From Isoetes engelmannii (taxonomy: Eukaryota > Streptophyta > Lycopodiopsida > Isoetales > Isoetaceae), in assembly GCA_011763485.2 (NCBI GenBank), contig JAANSK020290267.1, positions 1-20,082 of the forward strand: DNA of 20,082 bases, read 5' to 3'. Positions 8,596 through 18,389 of this stretch are shown piece after piece; the first letter of the stretch is position 1; each line of letters starts with the position of its first letter. The position numbers were made by a program, and so were the translations under genes. The notes under the pieces were generated by a model. It saw only the letters and a program-made list of their open reading frames with translations, was not told where the DNA came from and did no database searches.

Positions 8596-8824
8596 CAATG
8601 ATCTAAAACGCGACAGCAATGATTATTTTCTATAGAATTGTTCAACATTGCAAGAAACTATTTTTATGTCTTGTGACGATAGCCTGATATAAAAAGATTT
8701 GCTCAGTAATATAAATGATAGCAACTTGTGTTCTCGGTGACCTTAAATCATACACAAACAACTTTTGAGTTGTTTCTGATGTCATTAATTCAATGTTACG
8801 AATAATAGTTTAACTTTTTCTTGC
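8596..8824. other. Spacer between convergent gene pieces
   Basis: AT-rich, no exon or repeat seen. It lies downstream of both the plus-strand remnant and the minus-strand duplicated gene. Confidence 0.4.
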
Positions 8825-9400
8825 AGAATCTTGTACATATAACTTCTTGGCATTAGGGACTTGCCTGAACTGTAAATGGAAATTCTCACCATCATGCAAA
8901 AGCACATTAATGCAAGTCGGGCCAACCCCAAATGGATTCTTGATGCCCTTCTAAAAATGCAACTGACAGCTGCTAACAAAGTAATCAATTTCATAATGTA
9001 CATATCAATCCGCGATTGTTTTTTGCCTTTCTAATATTATTTAAAACGATGAAGCAAGAAATTCAAAGTCAACAGAGAATACCTGTCATTTAAGCTGAGT
9101 GCGATCTGCTCCTATTATTTTCTGCAGCAATATCAAAAAATTGAACAACAACAATTAATCATATAGCAGTAGATGCCTCCAGAATTCCTGCTGCGCAGAG
9201 AAATTGATTTTATGCATGAAGAAATGTTAAAGCATCTCAGGTCAATCGACTTCACTTACTTATGGAATCAGCAAATCCTTCAAACTGATTGATGCATCAA
9301 AGATTATAGAGGACATCAAATCCTTCAAACTGACTGACGACCCTATCGATGGACATAAGGTCTTTCTCTTAGGATTCCTCCATCCCGCCAAACTTTTGCA
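8825..9400. repeat. Tandem segmental duplication, copy A
   Basis: This stretch aligns with 9475-10075 over its length at an offset of 650 to 665 bp. Near-identical words include CTTCTTGGCATTAGGGACTT, GGAAATTCTCACCATCATGC, AAATTCAAAGTCAACAGAGA and TGCATCAAAGAT..TAGAGGACATC. It holds one copy each of exons Z and Y of the minus-strand gene and the intron between them. By eye the copies agree at well over 80 percent of positions. Confidence 0.9.
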
Positions 9401-9474
9401 AGGATAATACATGAAACATCAAATCCTTGAAACTGATCGATGAGCCTACGGATGAACATAAGATCTTTTCTTGC

Positions 9475-10075
9475 AGAATCTTGTTCAAATAACTTCTTGG
9501 CATTAGGGACTTGCTTGAACTGTAAATGGAAATTCTCACCATCATGCAAAAGCACTTTAATGCAAACCGGACCAACCCCAAAGGAATTCTTGCTGCCCTT
9601 CTAAACATACAACTAACAGCTACTAATAAAGTAACCAATTTCATAGTGTACATATCAGTCCGTGATTGTTTTTTACCTTTCTAATATTATTTGAAATGAC
9701 AAAGCAAGAAATTCAAAGTCAACAGAGAATACTTGTCATTTGAGTTGAGTGCAACCTGCTCCTTTTATTTTCTGCAGCAATACCAAAAAATTGAACAAGT
9801 GCAATTTATCATGTAGCAGTAGATGCCTACAGAATTCCTGCTGGACATAAAAATTGATATTCTGCGTGAAGAAATGTTAAAGCGTCTCATCTCAATCTTG
9901 CTTACTTTATAGAATCAGTAAATCTGTACGTGGATCAGGAGGATCCACCGAATTGTTTAATGCATCAAAGATATAGAGGACATCAAATCCTTAAAATTGA
10001 CTGATGAACCTATCGATGAACATAAGATCTTTCTCTTAGGCATCCCTCCATCTCGCCATACTTTTACGAGGATAA
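9475..10075. repeat. Tandem segmental duplication, copy B
   Basis: Partner of 8825-9400. A third, partial copy of the Y segment (the word AAATCCTTGAAACTGATCGA and following, 9421-9470) sits between the two main copies, fused directly to the end of exon Z without an intron, so the locus has gained pieces more than once. Confidence 0.9.
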
Positions 10076-10135
10076 TAGATGACACAAAATAAAACCTTCA
10101 CCTGCATTCTGGCCATCTAGTCCAAAACCAAGAAT

Positions 10136-10476
10136 GCACAATTGAAGCCTTGAATGAGCACCTGAAAACAAATAGTTCAATTCAGCTCTCATCATTCCTA
10201 TACTTTTAGAGCTATAAAGCAAATGTATCAAAGAAAAAAGACAACACAACTTATCATCCATGCTAAACCAAGGAATTGAATATTCAATTACCTATGCAAC
10301 CCTGAACTAACCATCAGCCATCCTTACCAACTACCACTGCACCTTCACCCTATTTCTAGTCATCTATTCCAAAACCAACAAACTTCCATAATACCTTCAT
10401 CTCCCCTGGCAACTGAAATGCCGAATCTTTGTCTGAAGTGCACAATTGAAACTTTCAATGAGCACCTGAAAACAAA
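10136..10476. repeat. Duplicated exon X segment, two copies
   Basis: The stretch 10136-10173 recurs at 10439-10476 with only a few changes (shared words TGCACAATTGAA and AATGAGCACCTGAAAACAAA). The right copy keeps the intron end and start of exon X, while its other half, recognisable by TTCCAAAACCAA near 10369, is displaced by an extra stretch of about 60 bp. The right copy is therefore a decayed third unit of the minus-strand gene. Confidence 0.75.
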
Positions 10477-10479
10477 TTC

Positions 10480-10830
10480 AAGCCCCCGTCAACAACTACC
10501 CTTCCATTTCCTTACGCCCCACACAGCAAAAACAACGTCCATTTCCTTACGCCCCACACAGCAACAACCCTTGTACCGCACGACCACCAGACCTGCACGG
10601 CCACCTAGCAAGAGCGTTAGCTCCCTCCAACCCCAAACCAAACCCACCCTAACCATCGCCATCGGACTTGCCTCCTAAACAGCGGAAACCCACGACCGCA
10701 CAATTCGCCACGTGGACGGCGGCAAACGACCCGTCGTATGCGCGCCCAAAAGGGAATCTCCAATGCCATCTCGACCGTCTGCCTTGCCCACATGGCAACT
10801 TCGGCGGCCCAAATCGACAAGAGTATAAGT
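10480..10830. promoter_or_regulatory. C-rich island, probable 5' region of the minus-strand gene
   Basis: The plus strand is rich in C and CpG compared with everything around it. It contains a 26-bp word repeated at 10504 and 10539 (period 35; CCATTTCCTTACGCCCCACA at its start) and a G-box, CACGTGG, at about 10711. A minus-strand frame (MALEIPFWARIRRVVCRRPR) is open for 60 to 80 codons, but its R and W richness is what C-rich DNA gives by chance. A similar island next to a TATA module occurs at 18030-18360, which suggests promoter or 5' UTR sequence. Confidence 0.4.
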
Positions 10831-10895
10831 AGCCTGATGTAAAAATATATATACAAGTTACGCACCGTTCCTACGGTCTATGTTCCTACGGCGCA
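10831..10895. repeat. TATA-rich module, copy 2 of 3
   Basis: AGCCTGATGTA leads into a short TA run, then ACAAGTTACGCACCGTTCC, TACGGTCTATGTTCCTACGG and CGCA. It shares order and most bases with 18390-18480 over about 65 bp and with 4331-4385 over about 45 bp. Read on the minus strand, the TA run lies about 150 bp upstream of the C-rich island and the exon X copies, in place for a TATA box. Its neighbours on either side differ from those of the other copies. Confidence 0.7.
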
Positions 10896-12125
10896 AAGGG
10901 AAGTGGGTGAACAACAAAGTTTTTTATGTTAGGATTAGTCCATTCATAAGATGCAGGAATTACTATTGCAAATATTTCTTATGTAATTGTTGTAAGTTGT
11001 TATGCTGATGAAAGCAATGGAGAAGTCGTATTTTAAAAAATAAGGCACTTTGTTGGAAGTGGAACATTGGAAACATTTGAATGAAGTAATGAAAACGATA
11101 TTATTCTTCATTCGAAAGGTTTAGTGTTCAAGAAGCCAGTGGTCTTAACATTTGGCAAATTTTTCTTTCTTCAGTTCTGTCCTATGCAGATTTAGTTTGG
11201 CATTATCAAAGCTAGAATTGTAGTTGACATCATTATCCTATGCAATTACATACATGGTGGAGAGGAGAAGTTTTTATTTTCAACCTTTGGGAAGGAAATA
11301 AGTGTTTAATATATTGTATCAACATATAAGAGTCCTATAATGAAAACTAATCTAGATATTGTATATGCACAAGAACATGATTATGTGACTCTCCTTAATG
11401 AAGTCATAATCACAAACAATTGTCTTTAAATAGGAATACAAACGGTAGAAACAGCTTCGAAAAATGTACTTTCTAAAGATATTTCTCAAAGAACGCGTGG
11501 TTACCTAATCCCAAGCATTTGTCTTTAAATATTAAAATGGAATATTTCCCATACATACTCGCTTGCCAAATTAGAGTAATATAACATGCCTATGAATTGT
11601 TGCCTAGACAAGGTGATGCGTTGCGTGGATGGATAATGTGCTTTAAGCGACAATGTAACAACGAGGGCATTGTCACATTGTTTCCTTGCTTGTTTTTAGC
11701 CAAGTAGAGCCTATATTTGGATTTTATGTTTGCACAGGCATCTAGAACAGAGCTAAACAATGCTCTAGAACAAAGCTAAACAACGCTAAATGTAACATGG
11801 TCAGGTTGAACTCTTCTTTTCTTCAAGGATTTGTTTAAACAACAGAAGGGATTAAACCTTAGCTAATTAATTGATTTGGTCACAAGGCAGAACACGGAGT
11901 GTTGACCGCGTTGGTCCATATCTAAGTGTAACCCAAGGAAGGAAGCTGTAGGTCTGCGAAAACACTAGCAAAAAAGACATGGCAAGCATGCAAAGTGCGT
12001 TATTAATGCGTGAAAGGGCAAAAAGCTGGAGCTGTAATTACGAACGGCAGGTGTTTCAGTACAATAAAAGAGACTTAGCAATTGAGAAGGAGAATCCGGG
12101 GTTAATTGGAGCAATTGCAAGTGCA
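10896..12125. other. Non-coding stretch upstream of the Copia fossil
   Basis: AT-rich with no exon I can support. A short tandem repeat of about 22 bp (CTAGAACAGAGCTAAACAAT, then CTAGAACAAAGCTAAACAAC) lies near 11743-11790 and uses the same CATCTAGAAC word seen many times at 18.5-19.3 kb. I did not find a gag gene or a clear 5' LTR of the element that starts at 12126, so the left limit of that element is unknown and may lie within this stretch. Confidence 0.4.
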
Positions 12126-14783
12126 TAGAAGAGAAATAATGTATTGATCATAGATTCTGGAGCCGAAGTTTCTGTGGTAAGCTCACTGGAAATGTTGCGT
12201 CATGTTAAAACCAACGAGAATCCTGGAGCCGTCAAGATGGGAAATGGAGTTCTTCAGGATGTGCGCGGGCGCGGAAATTTGGAGTTGCAAAGGGAAGGCA
12301 AAACTGTCCTTAATGTCCCAAGAGCATTGTATGTGCCCGGTATGTTGTCCAATTTGATTTCCGTAGCCAATTTAGTAGATGATGGGTTTGAATTGAGATT
12401 TCACAAGACTGGGTGCAAATTCATGAAGGATGGTGTGAAAACTTTTGAGGCTCAAAGGAATGGAAATTTGTTTGAATTAAACGTAGATGCCATTAATAAA
12501 ATTTCTGCCGTAGATGATTTGCATACTTGGCATCTTAGAATGGCACATGTAAATTATAACAGTATTAAAACTGCAAAAAAGCATGAGTTGTTAGATGGGC
12601 TTGCATTTGATGATGAAGAGCATGGTGTGTGTGAGGCGTGCATGCTGGGAAAGCAAGCTAGACTTCCGTTTAAAAATAAAGGACGGCGTGCCACTGAGTT
12701 GCTTGAATTAGTGCACTCTGATGTGTGTGGGCCTATGCAAGTACAGAGCCTTGGGGGGAAGTTATATTTTGCCACTTTTATAGACGATTGCAGCAGACGC
12801 ACCAAATGTTATTATATGCGCTCGAAGGATCAAGTGTATGATGCTTTTCGACTTTATGTCACGGAGGTAGAGCGGGAGACATCTAGACGTGTAAAATCAT
12901 TGAGGACAGATCTTGGAGGGGAATACAGGTCGGGTGAATTCACAAAGTTCTGTCAGACACAGGGCATTAGAAGGCAGTATACATGTCGCTATACACCGCA
13001 GCAGAACGGGGTAGCAGAGCGTAAGAACCGCACCATCATGGATGCGGCTAGGTGCATGTTGAAGCATGCGGGATTACCTAATTTTTTATGGGGAGAGGCA
13101 GTAGCCGCAGCTTGCTATTTGCAGAACAGGTTGCCGACAGTTGCGTTGAAGGGAGCAATTCCTGAGGAAAAATTGTCTGGAAAAAGGCAGTCTGTCGATC
13201 GATTAAAGGTCTATGGATGTTTAGCATATATGTTGGTGCCGGAGGAGCTGCGAAGGAAGTTGGATGACCGAAGTATTCCCACTTATCTAGTAGGATATGA
13301 CGAGGAGGCGAACGGCTATAGGCTGTATGATCCTGTAACACACAAAGTTTATGTTAGCAGGGATGTTGAATTCGATGAAAAAGTATTGTATAAAGATAGG
13401 AAGTCGCTGACAAAACAGGAAGAAGCAGAATGGATGCCGATAGATGATCTTGAGGAGAATGCAGAAAAGGACAAAGAGAAGACAGCAAAGGAACCGGATG
13501 TAGTGATAAGTGATGATTCAGATGATGAACCGGATGAGGTGCATGAGACTATAGAGGTCAACAGTGCGCCGCATGCACCGGAGGTAGAGCACGAGGAGGC
13601 ATATGAGGCTCCAGGAGCCGATAGTGCGCCAGATGTGCAAGAAGAGATGCATGAAGGAGGACTAGAAGACATTGAGAGTGGAGCAAGGGGGAGATACACA
13701 CGTCGCAAAGAAGTGGAACGTCTTAAAGCTGAACTGCCGTTTGATGCAGATCTTTATGGGAGGACTAAAAGAGTTCCAAAGCCGAAGATATTATCTTGTG
13801 TGGTGGAGCCCAGGTCGGTAGAACAAGCATTGATGGGGGCGGATTCTCTCAAATGGAAGGAGGCCATGCAAAATGAGTTGAAGTCCTTTGAAGAAACTGG
13901 AACATATGAGTTGGTGCCAAGTCCGAAGTGCAAGAATGTGGTTGGCAGTAAGTGGCTCTTTAAAATAAAGAGAAATGCCGATGGATCGATAGAAAGGTAT
14001 AAAGCTCGGCTAGTGGCAAAAGGATACACACAAGAAGGAGTAGATTATACAAATACCTTTTCGCCTATAGTCAAGGTGACTAGTCTGAGAACCCTAATAG
14101 CATTGGCAGTTCAGAATGACATGGAGATAGAGCACATGGACGTGAAGACGGTTTTTTTGAATGGAGATCTAAAGGAAGAAATTTATATGGAGCAGCCTGA
14201 AGGATACGAGCAAGGAAATAACATGGTGTGCAGACTGAGAAAAGCGATTTACGGCTTAAGACAGGCATCTAGACAATGGTACGTATGCATGAATGATTTT
14301 TTGCTTTCTATTGGGTTTAGGAAATTGAAAACAGAAGGCAATTTGTACATGTGGAGAGAAGGAGATAAGTGCTTAATCATGGCCCTTTACGTTGACAACT
14401 GTGTCATAGCCAGTAGTGACAAGTCATACCTGGAGAGATGTAAAACATTGTTAAAAAGGCGCTTTCAAATGTCAGAACTAGGTGAGCTTAAGAAGTTGCT
14501 GGGTATGGAGGTAAGGAGAAATAGGAAAAAGGGGGAGCTATTTCTAACACAAGAGCAGAATATCAAAAAAACTTTGATTCGTTACAGAATGATGGATTGT
14601 AATATAGCAAAAACACCCCTTGTGCCAGGCATGAAGATTTGTAGTGAGATGTGTCCAAAAGACCTGTTTGAACGTAGGGAAATGGAAAGGGTGCCATATC
14701 GTGCGCTGATAGGCTCACTTTTACATATTGCTAACAGCATAAGGCCAGATATCTCTTATGCAATTAACTTGCTCAATCGTTTT
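12126..14783 (+). mobile_element. Copia (Ty1/Copia) pol fossil, incomplete at both ends
   Basis: A single long frame carries the Copia order of parts: aspartic protease (DSGA, residues 4-7), GAG-pre-integrase with zinc-binding His/Cys (WHLRMAH, CEACMLGKQ, about 129-171), integrase core (HSD at 192, RTD at 256, Glu at 292, a D-35-E spacing), the integrase C-terminal region ending near 385, an acidic linker (about 430-530) and reverse transcriptase (WKEAMQNELKSFE, GSKWLFKIKRN, YKARLVAKGYTQ, IYGLRQASRQW). The protease-integrase-reverse transcriptase order separates Copia from Gypsy. Gag, the RNase H end and its own LTRs are not seen, so it is broken, yet the long open frame points to a fairly recent insertion. 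On the right it stops where the LTR of another element begins. Confidence 0.95.
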
Positions 14784-15281
14784 TGGGCAATTTGGGCAGT
14801 ACCTGGCAGCACCCCCAGCGTCCTTCTCGACAGCCCAAGCTTCAGGTTTCACAATGGGGATGATCTTCGCGCCTCCAGGAGTTCTGTCTGATATCCACAG
14901 TTCTTCAATCTATCTGACCCCAATTCCGGACAGATCCGGAGCTTCCTCCTTGCACTAATCCTTCCGCTCCAACAGAGCCCTTCCTGATGCTTCGAGTCTT
15001 CTTCAATCTCCCTCTGCCACAGATCCTTCGGATCTTCCACCTGCCTTCCAATCCTCTTAATCAGCCTTCCAATCCTCTTAATCAGTATTGCTCTTAATCA
15101 ATATTGGCTGATCGATGCCTCTTAATCAGTATTGGCTGATCGATGCCTCTTCTGTTCTTCAATCCAATTTTATTTCCTGTCTCAGGTCAGTCCTCTGCAA
15201 CACGGTTTTCCAATCGTGGGCTCTTGCCCTTTTCTCACGACACGTGTACACTTTACACTTTTAAAGGCTATATATTTAACA
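14784..15281 (-). repeat. 3' LTR of the minus-strand Copia fossil
   Basis: The LTR begins TGTTAAATATATAG next to the polypurine tract and ends in CA at about 14784 (14793 is an alternative), giving roughly 490-500 bp. It contains a short internal tandem repeat at about 15049-15150 built on CCTCTTAATCAG and TATTGGCTGATCGATGC. No second LTR is present in the window, so its age by LTR comparison cannot be judged. Confidence 0.75.
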
Positions 15282-15290
15282 CTCCCCCTT
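15282..15290 (-). other. Polypurine tract of the minus-strand Copia
   Basis: AAGGGGGAG directly upstream of the LTR start, the usual plus-strand primer site of Copia elements. Confidence 0.8.
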
Positions 15291-15495
15291 AGCCTTTAAA
15301 ATCCAAAACTCCTACGTGGTATTTCGCAGTCAATAGTTTGGGTTCAGACAGAGCCTTTGTAAGCATGTCGGCCTGTTGCAACTTCGTGGGAATATGGGCC
15401 ACATCTATTTCCCCCTTTTCTACTTCATCCCGTATAAAATGATGGTGTATCTCAATGTGCTTGGTCCGCGAATGATGCACCGGATTTTTTGTCAC

Positions 15496-16054
15496 CTGTA
15501 ATCACAAGTTCAATATGAGTAATCCACAGTTACACCTGTCCACTCTCAAAACAATTTGCTTGTTCTTGACCAGTACAGTAGCGATACCACGACAATGCAA
15601 AAACATATCAAGTCCTAACAATTTAACACTAGCAATGTACTCTCGAGTGTATACCCTATCTGTGCATGCACCGTGCTTGTAAGGGAAATCTAATGCAAGA
15701 CATAACAATCACTGGAATCGTACCTAATTCCAGAATTTGAGCCAGGAAACCAATCTCCAGTTCGTCAATGATTACAACACCAAACTGCATCGCCAAGCTT
15801 CCAATTTGTCACCAAACTGTTTTGCCAGCAAACTGAGCTCCATTTCCACTGTCCAATTTGGTCTGTTACTGTGATGACCATGTGCTTATCTGCATCATAG
15901 CCATATTGAAAATTCGAAATTAGCAAAGGGAAAAACGAAATTGGGTGTGGAGCCCAAACGAAGTGCTGAAAAAACGAAATGGCAGATGGACCTAAACCGG
16001 TAAAAGCAAGATATGAACCTGTTGAGACGCTGATCCAGATGTTGTTTTCCATAG
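15496..16054. other. Unassigned stretch between Copia remnant and minus-strand gene
   Basis: Minus frames are open at 15708-15502 and 16052-15765 but show no recognised domain. A short ATG frame at 16113 reads MATRSAIFSIWASSGLLVHN, followed by YGKQHLDQRLNR before a GTTCAT donor; this resembles an organelle-targeted N-terminus and might be a separate exon, though no partner exon fits in phase. It may also be the 3' UTR of the gene at 16055-18200. Confidence 0.35.
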
Positions 16055-18200
16055 TTATGAACTAGCAGACCAGACGAAGCCCATATAGAAAATATGGCAC
16101 TTCTGGTAGCCATCTTCAGAAGCTTCGCTCATGGAAGCCACAAAAACGGAATAAGGACATTACCATGTAAAGCTTTGTATTAACAGAGAAAAATGGAACT
16201 ACACAGAAAACAATGTTGCAGGCCAGAGAGTACATAGTCGGATCATAAAGCAACTTTACCTCTCATTTCCCCTGAGCAATTACTAACATGGCATAATGGA
16301 TTACCTCGCAATTGGGTAATTCTCAAGAGATTAAAGGGTGCTGCTCTGCTAGAGGCACCTACAGAAGGAAGGCAGGAAATGTAATATTTTAAATAATGGG
16401 ATTTTGGTATAGAAGCATTCAATGACCTATGACTTGGGACTTCACTCGTAAACATTAAGGGTGATGCCAGAGACACCTCAAAAAGAACAATAATGCATTT
16501 CTCGCTAAAACTATAGCAAGCTGGCTCTTCCTTCAGCTGCCCAATACGATGGGCTACTCTCAGCAACATTCTAAAATGTGGGTTTCACAAAAGCCCAAGA
16601 CTTACCAGGAGCTGGAATAGATCCGCTTTGGCCATCAGTCCCTTCACTGAGATTAGTTACCTAGATCTCATTTTTGCTCTGCAGTCCGTCCAAACCAAGT
16701 ACAACGCTATCATCTGCATGAACATTTATAAAATAGGTCCATTATGTCATTCTAAATCAATGCTAATGTTCCTTCATAGCCCGTGACTCTGCCATACACG
16801 AATAGCACCGTCTATCTTTTGGATAATTAAGGGCTTAAGTCTTATGAATGTTGTTGTACATTAATATTCTCCCGTGTTTGCCTATATTCTCCCGTGTTTG
16901 CCTCGCTTCCAAAATTTAGATATGGTAGGAAAAGATGCTGCAGCCATAAATCTGCTCCAAGGTTAGCTATTGCAATTCCTGAGCATACCAGGAATCTGAA
17001 AGATAGGTCTTGTCAAATGCAGCACAATCAATATGCTCTTCAAGGCTGATCCTGCTAGATATGCTTAGCTCATTCTCAATTTGGGAAGCCTGGGTGAACA
17101 ATACAAACACAACCTGGGTGCTTAAGAATCCCATGTAGAAACCCTGAAGACATCAACACAGCAGAACAACACCAAATGTTTACATCAGTGCAATGCCATC
17201 AAACTTACTCATGCTAAAGTAAGAAATGCTGAAACCTAATGTTTACATGAACTGAGCTTATGATACAACATGATAAGAAGGTTTCCAAATCAAACTTTCA
17301 TGAAAAATCTTGATGGATGCACGACATAGTAGTGAAACTCACACACTACTAACTACCAAATTGTTTGGCGACCTGCATCTTGCATCACTGAATTGTAGTA
17401 CTGGGAAGAAACTGGATTCAAAATCAGTTACCAAAGAATTGCATATCACTGAATTGTAGTCCTAGGAAGAAATTGGAATTGTTACATCACTGAATTGTAA
17501 CATCCACAGCGCCAAAACACAGGCAAATTTGCAATAAGAAGTTGCAATACCACACAAAAGGGCTTCAAGCACACATGGAAGAAGAATATGCTAATGGTTC
17601 CAGCATGTGCAAACCAACGAATTCAATACCGGCTACCTAAATATCTGCAAGCAGCATTAAGGAGCTAACTAGGAAACTAGCAGGCCATAAGAAACTAATA
17701 ATGCTCCATAACACAGTTTTGGTTTACACTAGACACCTCTTTGGCAATTTCGGTTCCAGTGGTGGCCTCTTAAGGAGTAGATGGATGAGCCCATAATCAT
17801 GACCAAATAGAATATGACAAATAAACTAACCTGACCTTGCAAGTAGGCAATGCGACGGGCTTCTTGGGCTCGCTTTGACAATTTTAAGAGAGGACCACTA
17901 ACAACCTAAGGCACAAATCGACCAGAGGATATCCATCTATCTCAAAGGCCTGCATAGCCTGCGTATTCTATCTCGTTTCTACTCCCACAAGTCTCTCTAT
18001 CTGACCCTAATAGAAGCACCAACAACGTGGACGGTCACATAAGAAAATCATCTCGTTGGAACAGAACTGCGTCGCACCTGGTCGCCACATGCCTGTGGCC
18101 GACGGCAACCTCAACAGATTACGCCCGCTCGCCATCCTCAACTTACCTGCTATAGTTAGCATCCAGTATGATTGAAGCCCGACGTCGGACAGAGCCAAAA
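16055..18200 (-). CDS. Multi-exon host gene of unknown function, partly decayed or incompletely resolved
   Basis: Coding-like exons on the minus strand, 5' to 3': 17905-17831 (VVSGPLLKLSKRAQEARRIA, YLQGQ), 17143-16989 (GFYMGFLSTQVVFVLFTQAS, then QIENELSISSRISLEEHIDC and AAFDKTYLSDSW), 16713-16606 (DSVVLGLDGLQSKNE, TNLSEGTDGQSGSIPAP), 16358-16305 (ASSRAAPFNLLRITQLR) and perhaps 16113-16055 (GYQKCHIFYMGFVWSASS, stop). The first pair joins in phase 0 and 16713/16358/16113 join in phase 1, with GT-AG ends throughout. A hydrophobic stretch (FYMGFLSTQVVFVLF) could be a membrane segment, followed by an acidic helix. Against an intact gene: a TAG near 16657 and a phase clash between 16989 and 16713. 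A donor CAG/GTAAG at about 18148 may end a 5' leader. No family recognised. Confidence 0.5.
16865..16903. repeat. Short tandem duplication, period 20
   Basis: TATTCTCCCGTGTTTGCCT occurs at 16865 and again at 16885. It lies in an intron of the minus-strand gene. Confidence 0.9.
16989..17143 (-). CDS. Exon with hydrophobic segment and acidic helix
   Basis: Acceptor GATGTCTTCAG, donor CCTG/GTATGC, 155 bp, open throughout. It encodes about 16 hydrophobic residues (YMGFLSTQVVFVLFTQ), then SQIENELSISSRISLEEHID. An internal GT..AG pair 24 bp apart is in frame and need not be spliced. The long introns on both sides (687 and 275 bp) are larger than others in the window. Confidence 0.6.
17384..17500. 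repeat. Degenerate tandem repeat in intron
   Basis: ATCACTGAATTGTA recurs at about 17384, 17444 and 17486; the first two copies share a longer unit with GAAGAAA.TGGA, period about 59 bp. It lies inside the 687-bp intron. Confidence 0.75.
17831..17905 (-). CDS. Exon, 25 codons, of the unknown minus-strand gene
   Basis: Acceptor GTGCCTTAG, donor CAG/GTTAGT, 75 bp, phase 0 at both ends. It encodes a basic amphipathic helix, KLSKRAQEARRIAYLQGQ. Just upstream, 17 bp away, is another open piece, MQAFEIDGYPL (up to about 17923), that would join perfectly if the 17 bp GTCGATTTGTGCCTTAG were removed. Seventeen bases is too short for a normal plant intron, so the 17 bp may be an insertion. Confidence 0.55.
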
Positions 18201-18360
18201 AGGGGCCGAAAACACGGAACTAGTATCTCCCCCTCCACATGGCAAATCCTGCGCCACACGATCTTCCACGTCATCCAAAACCATGGCCATGGCCAAGATG
18301 GCCCCAAATATGTCCATCCCCATCGAGCAATCAGGGCCGCCTATTTTCCCCCTCAACGGT
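18156..18360 (-). promoter_or_regulatory. GC-rich 5' region of the minus-strand gene with short ORF
   Basis: The stretch is GC-rich against an AT-rich background and lies between the TATA module (18390-18480) and a consensus donor, CTATAGCAG/GTAAGT, at about 18148. A 55-codon minus frame starts at an ATG near 18320 (MGMDIFGAILAMAMVLDDVE) and ends with TAA at 18156, before the donor, so it would be an upstream ORF or a chance frame. I read the stretch as a transcribed leader exon. Confidence 0.35.
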
Positions 18361-18389
18361 CAGGATTTAATTTTGTATATCAAAGTGGC

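Larger units (their letters stand above)
8825..10163 (-). pseudogene. Internally duplicated multi-exon host gene, unrecognised
   Basis: On the minus strand a set of small exons repeats. Exon X (10161-10102, between TTGTTTTCAG and GTGAAG) encodes AHSRLQLCILGFGLDGQNA; a 41-bp intron joins it in phase 1 to exon Y (from 10060), which starts VWRDGGMPKRKILCSSIGSS and ends at a GTAAGC donor near 9906. Exon Z (from 9600, acceptor TATGTTTAG) encodes KGSKNSFGVGPVCIKVLLHD and ENFHLQFKQVPNAKKLFEQD. A second Y copy (9392-9260) and a second Z copy (8950-8825, KGIKNPFGVGPTCINVLLHD) follow. Substitutions among the Y copies fall often at third codon positions in the KILCSS frame, a sign of past selection, yet stops and frame changes occur in several copies. 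The function is unknown. The TATA module and C-rich island at 10480-10895 may be its promoter. Confidence 0.5.
14784..15495 (-). mobile_element. 3' end of a second Copia element (RNase H tail, polypurine tract, LTR)
   Basis: The minus frame 15495-15289 reads NPVHHSRTKHIEIHHHFIRD and HIPTKLQQADMLTKALSEPK, the classic C-terminus of Copia RNase H. The polypurine tract AAGGGGGAG (15290-15282) follows at once, and then a TGTTA start of the LTR at 15281. The element has only this end left: upstream of 15495 the homology stops. It lies tail to tail with the plus-strand Copia and was joined to it by insertion or later rearrangement. It is a broken fossil. Confidence 0.88.

Noticed and set aside
10617-10865. 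Minus-strand frame of 82 codons rich in R and W
   Set aside because: Its composition is what C-rich DNA gives by chance, and it reads into the TATA module.
13349-13708. Minus-strand Ser-rich open frame of 119 codons
   Set aside because: It is the antisense of the acidic linker of the Copia pol; GAT/GAG codons read backwards give Ser and Leu.
17077-17100. A 24-bp GT..AG intron inside the exon at 17143-16989
   Set aside because: The interval is open and in frame, so no splicing is needed, and 24 bp is too short for a normal intron.
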